Assembly (NCBI RefSeq): GCF_000511355.1
Contig: NC_023135.1
Coordinates: 1,204,371 to 1,268,370 of the forward strand
Source of the DNA: Leisingera methylohalidivorans DSM 14336
GTDB taxonomy: Bacteria; Pseudomonadota; Alphaproteobacteria; Rhodobacterales; Rhodobacteraceae
DNA: 64,000 bases
Direction: 5' to 3'
Shown here: positions 46,376 through 55,041 of the stretch, one piece after another
Position numbering within the stretch: position 1 is the first letter of the stretch
How the letters are laid out: each line of letters opens with the position of its first letter
Translations under genes and position numbers: made by a program
Notes under the pieces: model-generated
Database searches by the model: none
What the model saw: only the letters and a program-made list of their open reading frames with translations
What the model was told of the DNA's origin: nothing

Positions 46376-46801
46376 ATGGAACAGAGGGTAAGCCTGATTA
46401 CGCTGGGTGTGCCGGATATGGAAATGGCGGCTGCCTTTTACGAAGCACTGGGGTGGCAGCGTGCTGAAAGCCCGGACGGGGTGATTGCCTTTGATCTGAT
46501 CTCCCAGACCTTGGGGCTGTATCCGCTGGCGGCGCTGGCGGCTGAGACGGGTCTAGCAGAAGCAGAGCTGGGCACCGGTGCGGTGACGCTGAGCCACAAC
46601 ACCCGCAGCAAGGAGGACGTGGCTGCGCTGCTGGCGGCAGCAGAGGCGGCTGGCGCCGAAGTGCTGAAGCCTGCGCAGGATGTGTTCTGGGGCGGGCATC
46701 ACGGCTATTTCCGAAGCCCGGACGGGCACATCTGGGAAATCGCGTTCAACCCGTTTTCAGAACTGGCCGCCAATGGCGCCTTTTGCTGGAACGGCTATTA
46801 G
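46376..46801 (+). CDS. VOC family protein
   Basis: A 141-residue vicinal-oxygen-chelate fold protein with two beta-alpha-beta-beta-beta units (SLITLGVPDMEMAAAFYEAL at the start, GYFRSPDGHIWEIAFNP at the end). The terminal Glu (WEIAFNP) is a typical metal ligand, but the first-strand His is replaced (SLITLGV), so glyoxalase activity is unlikely; a binding or resistance role is possible. The ribosome site is weak. Confidence 0.8.
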   Translation: MEQRVSLITLGVPDMEMAAAFYEALGWQRAESPDGVIAFDLISQTLGLYPLAALAAETGLAEAELGTGAVTLSHNTRSKEDVAALLAAAEAAGAEVLKPAQDVFWGGHHGYFRSPDGHIWEIAFNPFSELAANGAFCWNGY

Positions 46802-46923
46802 GCGAGGCACCGCGGCGGCAGCAGCTTTCTAAATCCTCGCAGCCGGGAAGTTTTTCTTGATCCCGGGGGCTGTTCTCCGCAGTGTTAAGGCAACGGGTGG
46901 CAGGCAAACCGCGAGGGCAGGAT

Positions 46924-47649
46924 ATGCCTTATGACCAGCAACCGTGCCGGGAACCTTTGGTTCTGCTGCCGGGGATAATGTGCGACGGCCGGATTTTTGA
47001 CGCTCAGGTCAGGAGTTTTTCCGGCAGTATGCCCGTGATGGTGCTGCCGCTGGCGGGCGGCGACACGGTGGAAAAGATTGCCGCCCGGATGCTGGCCCAT
47101 TTGCCGCCGCGGTTTGCCCTGGCAGGCGTGTCGCTGGGCGGGATCGTGGCGATGGAGCTGCTGCGCCGCGCCCCTGAACGGATCAGCCGGCTGTGCATCA
47201 TGGGCGCGAACCCGCTGGCGGAAACGCCGGAGCAGGCCGCCGACCGGGAACCGTATATCATAGCAGCCCGGACCGGACGGCTGCAGGATGTGCTGCGCGA
47301 GACGCTGCCGCTGGAGGCGCTGGCGCCGGGGCCGGGCAGGCTGGAAGTCCACAACCTGTTCTGCCAGATGGGGATGGAACTGGGGCCGCAGATGTTTGTG
47401 GCGCAGGCCCGCGCGCTGCAGCGGCGGCTGGATCAGCAGGCGACAATGCGGCGGGTGCATGTTCCGGCGCTGGTATTGGCCGGGGAGCATGACACGATCA
47501 CCCCGGTCGCCAAACTGCAGGTGCTGGCGCAGCTGATCCCGGATGCGCAGCTGCAGGTGATCGCCGGGGCCGGGCATTTGCCGGTGCTGGAGCAGCCCGA
47601 CGCCGTGAACCGGGCGCTGCTGCACTGGCTGGCCGTGCCGGTGTCCTAA
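46924..47649 (+). CDS. Alpha/beta hydrolase
   Basis: A 241-residue alpha/beta hydrolase starting LVLLPGIMCDGRIFDAQVRS (oxyanion region). Nucleophile elbow GVSLGG near 82-87, acid Asp in LVLAGEHDTITPV, and His in VIAGAGHLPVLEQP. Substrate not assignable. Its stop overlaps the stop of the convergent DUF6151 gene by 4 bp. Confidence 0.83.
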   Translation: MPYDQQPCREPLVLLPGIMCDGRIFDAQVRSFSGSMPVMVLPLAGGDTVEKIAARMLAHLPPRFALAGVSLGGIVAMELLRRAPERISRLCIMGANPLAETPEQAADREPYIIAARTGRLQDVLRETLPLEALAPGPGRLEVHNLFCQMGMELGPQMFVAQARALQRRLDQQATMRRVHVPALVLAGEHDTITPVAKLQVLAQLIPDAQLQVIAGAGHLPVLEQPDAVNRALLHWLAVPVS

Positions 47650-48218
47650 GAGTAAAGTTTTGCGCGCTGGTCTTTGCAGAGCAATTCGGGCTCGGCCACC
47701 GGTTTGCCGGTGGCTGCATCGAAGAACGGCGTTTCCCGCCAGCGGCCGGACAGGCGCGACGTGATCATCCGGCTGAGAATGCCCCAGGCCAAGACCCCGC
47801 CGCCCTTGGTCCGGGTCTGTTTGCCGGTAACCGGGAGGAAGGCCTTGGCGCGGATTTTGCCAAGTGCGGATGTGTCCTGAAACAGGTCTGCCCGCATCCC
47901 GGCAAAGGGCAGCGTGGGCTTGGCCAGGGTGTTTGCAAACGGCGTGCCGCAGCAGGATGCGTACCAGCGCAACGGCCCGCGCGGTCCAAAGCGCAGCGCT
48001 TTCAGATGCGCGGCGCCCTGGGTGATGGTGATGCTGTCCGGCGCCAGCTGGAACAGGTCGACCGGATCCGGCGCCGGGTCGGGGCGGCCGTGGTGCAGCT
48101 CATTGGCGCGGCAGTCGGCGCAATAGCAGACAACACGGGTGCCGTCTTTGATGCCCTGCGCTGACACTTCGCCGCGCAAGGCCCCGCAATTGCAGGAAAA
48201 CGCCAGCCCGTCCCCCAT
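47646..48218 (-). CDS. GFA/DUF6151-like zinc protein
   Basis: A 190-residue protein with Cys motifs of the glutathione-dependent formaldehyde-activating (GFA/CENP-V) fold: CNCG near residue 9, CYCADCRA near 32 and the pair in ASCCGTPF near 87. These would bind zinc. DUF6151 is the closest description. Formaldehyde or glutathione chemistry is not shown. It begins 4 bp after the phaZ stop, so it is the second gene of that transcript. Confidence 0.78.
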   Translation of the reverse strand: MGDGLAFSCNCGALRGEVSAQGIKDGTRVVCYCADCRANELHHGRPDPAPDPVDLFQLAPDSITITQGAAHLKALRFGPRGPLRWYASCCGTPFANTLAKPTLPFAGMRADLFQDTSALGKIRAKAFLPVTGKQTRTKGGGVLAWGILSRMITSRLSGRWRETPFFDAATGKPVAEPELLCKDQRAKLYS

Positions 48219-48222
48219 GCTG

Positions 48223-49497
48223 TCAGGCAGCCGTGTTCTTGTTGGCAGGCTTGCGGCCCGGTTTCCGGCGGCTGTTGGCGTTCATGAAATCGATCACCAG
48301 CGGGCGGATGTTGTCGCGCCAGCTGCGGCCGGCAAAGATGCCATAGTGGCCCGCGCCCGGCTCCAGGTGGCTGGCTTTCATGCTGTCAGGCAGGCCGGTG
48401 CAAAGATCCAGCGCGGCGACGCATTGGCCGGGGGCAGAGATATCATCCTTGGCGCCTTCGACAGTCTTTACCGCCACATTGGTGATTTTGCCGATGTCGA
48501 CCTTGTGGCCATTCACAACGAATTCGTTGCGGGCGATCTCGCGTCGTTTGAAGACGCGCTCGACAGTGGACAGGTAGAATTCCGCGGTCATGTCCATGAC
48601 AGCCAGATATTCGTCATAGAACCGGTTGTGGGCGTCGTGATCCGACGCCTCGCCGCGGGACACGCGCTGGATCTGGTCCACGAAGGCCCTGGAATGGCGT
48701 TCGCCGTTCATCGACATGAAGGAGGCCAGCTGCAACAGGCCCGGATAAACTTTGCGCCCGACGCCTTTGTTTTTGTAGCCGACCCGCTGGATCATGGTTT
48801 CCTCCAGCTGGCCCATGGTGACGCGGCGGCCGAAATCGGTGACCTCGGTCGGGGTGGCGTCCGGGTCCACCGGGCCGCCGATCAGCGTCAAGGATGACGG
48901 CTGCGCCTTGGGGTCCTGTTCGGCCAGATAGGCGGTGGCGGCGAGGGTCAAGGGAACCGGCTGGCACACCGCGACAACATGGGTGTCCGGCCCCAGTTCG
49001 CGCATGAAGTCGACGAGGTAAAGCGTGTAGTCCTCGACATCGAATTTCCCTGCGGAAACAGGAATGTCGCGGGCGTTATGCCAGTCTGTCACGTAGACTT
49101 CACAATTGACGATCAAGCTTTTGACCGTGGACCGCAGGAGGGTGGCGTAATGGCCGGACATCGGGGCAACCAGCAGCACCTTGCGCGGCTGTTCTTCGCG
49201 TCCGTTTACCTTGAAATGGATCAAATCGCCGAACGGCCGTTCGACCACAGTGGTGATGTCCACCAGATGGTCCTTGCCGTCTTCGCAGGTGAAAGTGCGG
49301 ATGCCCCAGTCCGGTTTCACCACCATTCGCTGGTAAGTACGTTCCGTTACTTCACCCCAGGCGGCCATCCAGCTGAGAGCAGGGTTTGGCAAGGCGGAAA
49401 AGACCGGGTAAGATGCCATGGAGAGCGCGGTGGCGCCCAACCATTGGTTGGTGTTCCGGACTGTCTCCATCAGATCGTAGGTCATCATGTATCGCAT
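48223..49497 (-). CDS. phaZ: Intracellular polyhydroxyalkanoate depolymerase
   Basis: A 424-residue depolymerase that mobilises stored polyhydroxybutyrate. The nucleophile is Cys178 in VVAVCQPVPL (lipase-like box with Cys), as in PhaZa1 of Ralstonia; the His is in EPGAGHYGIF. MRYMMTYDLMETVRNTNQWL is the typical N-terminus. AAGGAG lies 6 bases before ATG 49497, preferred over an open extension to 49560. It is divergent from phaC, with a PhaR-type site between them. Confidence 0.92.
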   Translation of the reverse strand: MRYMMTYDLMETVRNTNQWLGATALSMASYPVFSALPNPALSWMAAWGEVTERTYQRMVVKPDWGIRTFTCEDGKDHLVDITTVVERPFGDLIHFKVNGREEQPRKVLLVAPMSGHYATLLRSTVKSLIVNCEVYVTDWHNARDIPVSAGKFDVEDYTLYLVDFMRELGPDTHVVAVCQPVPLTLAATAYLAEQDPKAQPSSLTLIGGPVDPDATPTEVTDFGRRVTMGQLEETMIQRVGYKNKGVGRKVYPGLLQLASFMSMNGERHSRAFVDQIQRVSRGEASDHDAHNRFYDEYLAVMDMTAEFYLSTVERVFKRREIARNEFVVNGHKVDIGKITNVAVKTVEGAKDDISAPGQCVAALDLCTGLPDSMKASHLEPGAGHYGIFAGRSWRDNIRPLVIDFMNANSRRKPGRKPANKNTAA

Positions 49498-49581
49498 GCG
49501 TGTCTCCTTCGGGCTTTGCCCCTGCGTCATCGGACCATCAAATCCGGAACATTGGACCAATCGCCGCTTCGCCCTGAAAAA

Positions 49582-49606
49582 TGCAGAAGAGTATTCTGCA
49601 TAGCAG
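49582..49606. promoter_or_regulatory. PhaR-type operator in the phaZ-phaC divergent promoter
   Basis: Contains CTGC-ATA-GCAG (49596-49606), preceded by the inverted repeat TGCAGAA-GAGTA-TTCTGCA (49582-49600). TGC-rich sequences of the form CTGC-N3-GCAG are the known kind of target for PhaR in Rhodobacter and Paracoccus. It lies 25 bp upstream of phaC and 85 bp upstream of phaZ. Confidence 0.65.
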
Positions 49607-49630
49607 AAAGCCTATGAGGGATTCATTTAT

Positions 49631-51433
49631 ATGACAACTAGTGACGAATTTTCCGCAGTGGCCAGTTCTGAGAGCATTGAAAAGCTTAAGGAAAACATGA
49701 GCCGTGTCGAGGAGCTGAGCAAGCGTCTGGCGGATGTCATGTCCCGGAAGGTCCCGCATAACCCCGCTTTGGACGGTCCGAATCAAGAGCTTTATGCACG
49801 TGCAGCAACCGCCTATTGGACAGAGGCGATGCAAAACCCCGCCAAGATCCTGGAGCAGCAGATCGGGTACTGGAGCAAATCGGTGCTGAATTTCGCCGAA
49901 GCGCAGAAGGCCCTGGCCGGACAATTGGACAGCACCGATGACGGCGGCCCCGCGGACCGCCGTTTTTCGAATCCTCTGTGGGAAAGCAGCCCGTACTTCA
50001 ATTTTGTGAAGCAGCAATACATAACCAACGCCGATGCGATCCGCAAAGCGGTGCAGGATGCGGGCGAATTGGACGGCAAGGACAAGCAGCGCCTGACATA
50101 TTTTGCCGACCAGATCATCGAGATGATGTCGCCGACCAATTTTCTGCCCACCAATCCGGATGCGCTGGAAAAGGCTGTAGCGACCGAAGGCCAGTCGCTG
50201 ATCGACGGGCTGGAGAACCTGGTCACAGATCTGGAAGCCAACAATGGCGAACTGGTGGTGCGGCTGGCGGATGAGAGCGCCTTTGAACTGGGCGGCAATA
50301 TCGCCACCACGCCTGGCGATGTGGTCTACCGCAACCGGATGATGGAGCTGATCCAGTACAAACCGGCGACGGAAACCGTGCACGAGACTCCGATTGTGCT
50401 GTTCCCGCCCTGGATCAACAAGTTCTACATCCTCGATCTGAAGGCGCAGAACAGCATGATCAAATGGGTGACCGAGCAGGGCTATACCCTGTTCGTCGTC
50501 TCCTGGGTCAATGCGGATGCCAGCCATGCCGATGTGGGGATGGAAGATTACATGCAGGAGGGCATCCTGACCGCGATTGAAACGGTCAAGGAGATCTGCA
50601 AGGTCAAACAGGTGAACGCTGTAGGCTACTGCATCGCCGGCACCACGCTGAGCCTGACATTGTCGCTGTTGAAACAGCGCGGCGACACATCGGTGAAATC
50701 AGCGACCTTCTTTACCACCCTGACCGATTTCGGTGATCAGGGCGAGTTCACGCCGTTCCTGCAGAATGATTTCGTTGACGGGATCGAGGCGCAGGTGGAA
50801 GAGGATGGGCTGCTGCGCTCCTGGGTGATTGCGCGGACCATGTCGTTCCTGCGCTCCAAGGATCTGATCTATGGCCCCGCCGTCAAAAGCTACATGATGG
50901 GCGAGACGCCGCCGGCCTTTGATCTGCTGTATTGGAACGGCGATGGCGCCAACCTGCCGGGCCGGATGGCGGTTCAGTATCTCCGGGGCCTGTGCCAGAA
51001 CAATGAATTTGTCCGCGAGGGGTTCGAGTTGATGGGCCACAAGCTGCATATCAGGGATGTGGACGTGCCGCTGATGTCGATCACCTGCGAGACGGACCAT
51101 ATCGCCCGCTGGAAGGACTGCTACCGGGGGGTGCAGCAGATGGGGTCGCGCAGCAAGAGTTTCATCGTGTCGGAGTCCGGCCATATCGCGGGTATCGTCA
51201 ACCCGCCCAGCAAGAAGAAGTACGGCCATTACACCAATCCAGATCTGAAAGGCGACAGCGAGGCCTGGATGGAGGGGGCGGAATACCACCAAGGCTCCTG
51301 GTGGCCGCGCTGGAACGATTGGCTGAAGAAGCGGTCCGGCAAGCAGGTTCCCGCCCGCGAAGCCGGGGATTCGGGGTATCCCTCTTTGATGCCTGCCCCT
51401 GGGTCCTATGTCAGGGTCAAGGCAAGCCGTTGA
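49631..51433 (+). CDS. phaC: Class I polyhydroxyalkanoate synthase
   Basis: A 600-residue PHA synthase that polymerises 3-hydroxyacyl-CoA on granules. The catalytic Cys is C334 in GYCIAGT; the Asp is in CETDHIARW and the His in SESGHIAGIVNP. The length is that of class I enzymes working without PhaE. The Ribosome site (GAGGGA) is about 12 bases away, longer than usual. phaP follows after a 132-bp gap with two PhaR-type sites. Confidence 0.93.
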   Translation: MTTSDEFSAVASSESIEKLKENMSRVEELSKRLADVMSRKVPHNPALDGPNQELYARAATAYWTEAMQNPAKILEQQIGYWSKSVLNFAEAQKALAGQLDSTDDGGPADRRFSNPLWESSPYFNFVKQQYITNADAIRKAVQDAGELDGKDKQRLTYFADQIIEMMSPTNFLPTNPDALEKAVATEGQSLIDGLENLVTDLEANNGELVVRLADESAFELGGNIATTPGDVVYRNRMMELIQYKPATETVHETPIVLFPPWINKFYILDLKAQNSMIKWVTEQGYTLFVVSWVNADASHADVGMEDYMQEGILTAIETVKEICKVKQVNAVGYCIAGTTLSLTLSLLKQRGDTSVKSATFFTTLTDFGDQGEFTPFLQNDFVDGIEAQVEEDGLLRSWVIARTMSFLRSKDLIYGPAVKSYMMGETPPAFDLLYWNGDGANLPGRMAVQYLRGLCQNNEFVREGFELMGHKLHIRDVDVPLMSITCETDHIARWKDCYRGVQQMGSRSKSFIVSESGHIAGIVNPPSKKKYGHYTNPDLKGDSEAWMEGAEYHQGSWWPRWNDWLKKRSGKQVPAREAGDSGYPSLMPAPGSYVRVKASR

Positions 51434-51454
51434 TTTTACGGGATTTGTGATTTT

Positions 51455-51501
51455 TTTCTGCACCGCAGCATTAAAAACCTTGAAATGCTGCGGTGCAGAA
51501 A
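51455..51501. promoter_or_regulatory. PhaR-type double operator upstream of phaP
   Basis: A perfect 18-bp inverted repeat, TTTCTGCACCGCAGCATT (51455-51472) and its complement (51484-51501). Each arm contains one CTGC-N3-GCAG site (51458-51468 and 51488-51498), exactly 30 bp apart, i.e. about three helical turns. It could also form a terminator-like hairpin after phaC, but without a proper T-run on the far side. Confidence 0.7.
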
Positions 51502-51565
51502 GCATATTCTTCTCATGCTAAGAGCGCAGGATGGTCCTGCTGCAGCTTTCTGAGGAATTAGAACT

Positions 51566-52015
51566 ATGGCAAAGACCCAAGACTTCACCGCGATGATGAA
51601 AGACTTCATGGGCGCCTTCCCGGTCGACACCAAAGCGATGGAAGACGTTTTCAAGAACACCGCAGCCCTGAACGAGAAGCTGTCCGCCGTTGCGCTGGAC
51701 GCTGCCGGCAAATCCGCTGAGATCTCGAACAAGTGGACCAAAGAAACCATCTCCAAGCTGGGCGATGTGTCCAAAGTCAAAGCCGACCCGGCCGACTATG
51801 CCAAAGCCGCAACCGATTTCGCCTCCGCTTCCGCTGAAGTGGCTGCTGAAAACATGGCTGCCTTTGCTGAGATCGCCAAGAAGGTCCAGATGGAAACCGT
51901 CGAACTGGTGATGGCTGCCGGCAAAGACATGGGCGAAGAAGCGACCGCAGCTGTGAAGAAGGCCACCGACGAAGTGACCTCCGCAGCGAAAAAAGCTTCT
52001 GCTGCTGCAAAGTAA
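51566..52015 (+). CDS. phaP: Phasin, PHA granule-associated protein
   Basis: A 149-residue helical, Ala/Lys/Glu-rich phasin (FTAMMKDFMGAFPVDTKAME, then AAEVAAENMAAFAEIAKKVQ), which coats polyhydroxyalkanoate granules. Its C-terminal AAKKASAAAK is basic. Codon use is strongly biased, consistent with high expression. AGGA lies 9 bases before ATG 51566; operator sites lie upstream and a strong bidirectional terminator follows. Confidence 0.92.
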   Translation: MAKTQDFTAMMKDFMGAFPVDTKAMEDVFKNTAALNEKLSAVALDAAGKSAEISNKWTKETISKLGDVSKVKADPADYAKAATDFASASAEVAAENMAAFAEIAKKVQMETVELVMAAGKDMGEEATAAVKKATDEVTSAAKKASAAAK

Positions 52016-52068
52016 GATCGATCACGGACCGGCCCTGGCTCTCCTCCCTGACGGAGCCGGACTGTGAG

Positions 52069-52099
52069 AAAAGGGCAGGCCGCAGGGCCTGCCCTTTTT
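52069..52099. terminator. Bidirectional intrinsic terminator after phaP
   Basis: AAAAGGGCAGGCC-GCAG-GGCCTGCCCTTTTT: a 9-bp stem with A-run and T-run on the two sides. It serves phaP (plus) and the adenylate cyclase gene (minus). Confidence 0.92.
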
Positions 52100-52111
52100 G
52101 CTGTTCAGAGA

Positions 52112-53902
52112 TCAGTCCGGCAGTCCGGCCCGCAGCAGCCCGTCGCAGTAATGCTCCAGATCGGCGGCTCTGACGAAGGGAAGGGTTTTGCTGATGCGGG
52201 CGACCGAAAACTCCGGCTCCAGGCCAAGGATGCGCCCGCATTGCCGCGCCGCCGCTGCCCTGTCTCCCAATTGTGCATAGCAGGCAGCCAGATGGCAGTG
52301 CGGGGCCGGAAAACCGGGAAACAGCCCGACAGCCTTGTTCACTTCTGAAATGGCTGGCAGGTATTCCCGGCACATGTACAGCGCCAGCCCCCTGAACCAG
52401 TGGAAGTAGGTTGGATGAAACGGGTTGCGGACAGAAGCTTGATCCAATTCGGCAAGGGCCTTTTCGGGCTGGCCCCGGTACACATAGGACAGACCGCGGA
52501 AGGCCATCGCTTCAGTGTCGTTCGGGTTCAGGGCAAGGGCGCGCTGGAAATGGTCTTCTGCCATGGGGAAATCTCCCTTGAACAGATGCATGATCGCCAG
52601 CCGGCGTTGCACGGCGCTGTCCAGCGGGTCGATACGGGCTGCCCGGCGCAGACAGGGGAAAGCCTGGTCCAGAGTGTCCTCGGGCGACAAGCCCCAGCCG
52701 CTCATCCATTCCACCAGATATGTGAGCGCCAATCCCGAATAGGCAGAGGGGTTCCCCTGGTCGCTGACACAGGCGGTCTGATACAGCTGCCGGCACCGAT
52801 GCAGAGCGTCCCGGGTGTCGAGGGTCAGGGCTTTGGCCTGCAGGACCAGTTCCCTTGACGTCCAGGGGCCGCCGTTTGCCAGAACTTCGGCCGACATGCG
52901 TTTTGCGGTGGCCTGCAGCTGTCCGGCCAGGGTTTGGGTGATCTGCCGGGCCAAAGCGTCCTGACGGCTGAAGCCGGCTTCGTCGTCCAGATGGTATTGT
53001 TCACTGAACAGCGTCGTACCGCTGTAGCCATCTGCCAGCGAAACGGCGACCCGCAGTTTTCCAGGCCGCTGCCGCACCGTTCCTTCGGCCAGATAGCGGA
53101 CGCCGAGTTCCACCGCCGCCAGAGATGTTTCTGATGCGCTGCTGGCAAAGCGGAATGCCGAGGTGCGGGATATGACACGCAGATCGCGGAACCGGGACAG
53201 GCCGATGGTCACGTCTTCGGTCAGGGTTTCAGCCAGACTGTCTGCTCCGGGTGCACCAGGGGATTTGTTCAGAAAGGGTAAAACTGCGATGGACACTTCG
53301 TAGGCGGGGCCTTCGGCTTCAAAGCGCGGCATCGGGTTTTCGGCTATTCGGAAGATCCGAACCGGGTCTGAGATATTGCGGATGACCTGCAGGCCAAGAT
53401 CGTCAAAGGCCGCATTGATCCTGCCGCGGACCTGCTCTTGAACCGTGCCGGAAACGCAGATTTCACCGGGTCCGGCAAGGCTTTCGAGGCGGGCCGCGAT
53501 ATTGACACAGCTGCCGAACAGATCGCCCCCGGCAGCGATGACGTTTCCTGTGTGAATTCCCATTCTAAGGTGCAGATGGGGCGGCGGGCGGCTGGCAGCC
53601 GAGGCAGCGGTCCGCTTGGCAATCAGCAAGGCGGCTTTCACCGCTTGCACAGAGGTCCCGAACTCCAGCAGAAAACCGTCGCCCAGTGTTTTGACAAGCT
53701 GACCTGAATACTGATGAGCCACAGGCACCACGATGTCGTCCGCAAGACGGCGAACCGCGGCAACCGCCTCCGATTCGCCGGTTTCAACCAGCGCGGAAAA
53801 CCCGGCCACATCAGCAATTAGTACAGCAGCTTGTCTTTGTCTGTCCCCTTGGTCAGCCATCATTCCCGCTACCACAGACTCAAAAGACCCTGACTGAAAC
53901 AT
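52112..53902 (-). CDS. Class III adenylate/guanylate cyclase with TPR repeats
   Basis: A 596-residue cytoplasmic protein. The N-terminal cyclase domain (about 20-190) has the metal Asp residues D31 (IADVAGFS) and D75 (LGDGFLL), and the catalytic N134 and R138 (CVNIAARLES), so it should be active. Next comes a TolB-like segment (VSIAVLPFLNKSPGAPGADS, about 220-330), then TPR helices (about 380-580). The start may instead be at Met14/15 (53863 or 53860). It lies on the opposite strand inside the pha gene cluster, between phaP and phaR. Confidence 0.85.
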   Translation of the reverse strand: MFQSGSFESVVAGMMADQGDRQRQAAVLIADVAGFSALVETGESEAVAAVRRLADDIVVPVAHQYSGQLVKTLGDGFLLEFGTSVQAVKAALLIAKRTAASAASRPPPHLHLRMGIHTGNVIAAGGDLFGSCVNIAARLESLAGPGEICVSGTVQEQVRGRINAAFDDLGLQVIRNISDPVRIFRIAENPMPRFEAEGPAYEVSIAVLPFLNKSPGAPGADSLAETLTEDVTIGLSRFRDLRVISRTSAFRFASSASETSLAAVELGVRYLAEGTVRQRPGKLRVAVSLADGYSGTTLFSEQYHLDDEAGFSRQDALARQITQTLAGQLQATAKRMSAEVLANGGPWTSRELVLQAKALTLDTRDALHRCRQLYQTACVSDQGNPSAYSGLALTYLVEWMSGWGLSPEDTLDQAFPCLRRAARIDPLDSAVQRRLAIMHLFKGDFPMAEDHFQRALALNPNDTEAMAFRGLSYVYRGQPEKALAELDQASVRNPFHPTYFHWFRGLALYMCREYLPAISEVNKAVGLFPGFPAPHCHLAACYAQLGDRAAAARQCGRILGLEPEFSVARISKTLPFVRAADLEHYCDGLLRAGLPD

Positions 53903-53976
53903 ATCACATTGAGAGTCTATTGCGGCACCTCAAATGCAAAACGTTCGGTATTTGTTCATGAGGTCGCGTCCTGAAG

Positions 53977-54846
53977 TCAAAACTGCGCCTTGCGGAAGCT
54001 GCTGTGCTGCGGCTGCCAGCCGGCCATCCGGCGCAGTTTCCCGGAGTCCATTTGCTGATCCAATGTCGGGCCTGCGGCCCAATCGCCGTATTTGATCAGC
54101 ACATGCTTCAGGCTGCGCACAACATAGCTGGCGTCATGGCCATGGCGCCGGGCAATCTCGCGGGTGATCTCAGCCACGGGAACGCCGGTTTCAGCACTGG
54201 CGTTGAAATGGCCCTTGAGCCGGGGGTGTTCCATCAGCAGCCGGTAGGCACGGGCAAGATCCGCACGTTCGACCAGAGGCCAGCGGGTTGCGACGCTGCC
54301 CCAGATCTCGAACGGAATCTTCTGCCGGGCGGCCTCCAGATAACGGGAGAAGGCGCCGCCTTCCGGGTGGTACACCATCGCCGGATGGATCACAGCGGTG
54401 GAAAGCGCCGGGGCAGCAAGCGCTGCACGGGCATTCGTCTGCATCCAGGCAAAGGGTTTGAGCGGCCGCATCGGGCTGGCTTCATCGGCGATCCGGTTGC
54501 CGGTGGCGCCGTACAGCCAGCAACCGCCGGTATAGATCAGCCGCAGCGGCGCTGGGCGCATGGCCGCCTGACGCAGAATAGCAGCCATGGCGGTTGTGTC
54601 CGCCTCGGCCATATCGGTGCCGAATGTGGCCGCCAGCTGGATTAACCCGTCCACGCGGGAGATCTCGCGGGCCCAACTGCCGGGGTGGCGCAGATCACCG
54701 CGCAAGGGCCGGGCACCCAATGCCGCCAGTTTGCGGTCCGAGGCATCCGAGCGGCTGAGACCGGTGACCTCATGCCCGTGCCGGACCAGGTCTTGGGTGA
54801 CGGCGGTGCCAATGGATCCGGTGCCGCCGAGAATCAGGATTTTCAT
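53977..54846 (-). CDS. NAD-dependent epimerase/dehydratase family protein
   Basis: A 289-residue extended SDR protein. MKILILGGTGSIGTAVTQDL is the Rossmann motif. The usual Tyr-x3-Lys is not clear: the region around LRLIYTGGCWLYGATGN has a Tyr without the Lys at +4, so it may be an atypical SDR without classical catalysis. Substrate unknown. It precedes the cyclase gene by 75 bp on the same strand. The start at 54846 leaves a normal N-terminus; the ribosome site is weak. Confidence 0.8.
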   Translation of the reverse strand: MKILILGGTGSIGTAVTQDLVRHGHEVTGLSRSDASDRKLAALGARPLRGDLRHPGSWAREISRVDGLIQLAATFGTDMAEADTTAMAAILRQAAMRPAPLRLIYTGGCWLYGATGNRIADEASPMRPLKPFAWMQTNARAALAAPALSTAVIHPAMVYHPEGGAFSRYLEAARQKIPFEIWGSVATRWPLVERADLARAYRLLMEHPRLKGHFNASAETGVPVAEITREIARRHGHDASYVVRSLKHVLIKYGDWAAGPTLDQQMDSGKLRRMAGWQPQHSSFRKAQF

Positions 54847-54925
54847 GCCCCGCGCTTTCCTGCTGCAGTTTCTGGTGCGGGATCCTCTGTAAAATCTCAA
54901 GCCGGGTTGAGGTCAAGCGTCTTGG

Positions 54926-54940
54926 CTGCAGTCGCTGCAG
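54926..54940. promoter_or_regulatory. CTGCAG repeat upstream of phaR
   Basis: CTGCAG-TCG-CTGCAG lies 101 bp before phaR. It is TGC-rich but does not contain CTGC-N3-GCAG exactly, so an autoregulatory role for PhaR is only a possibility. Confidence 0.3.
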
Positions 54941-55041
54941 GGGGGCAGGAACAAATGTTGCCGAAAACACGCGGAGGCTTCCCTTTTGTTCTGCGCTGGC
55001 ATAGGCTTTGCTGCAATGCGTCATGACCGGGGAGGGATTAC

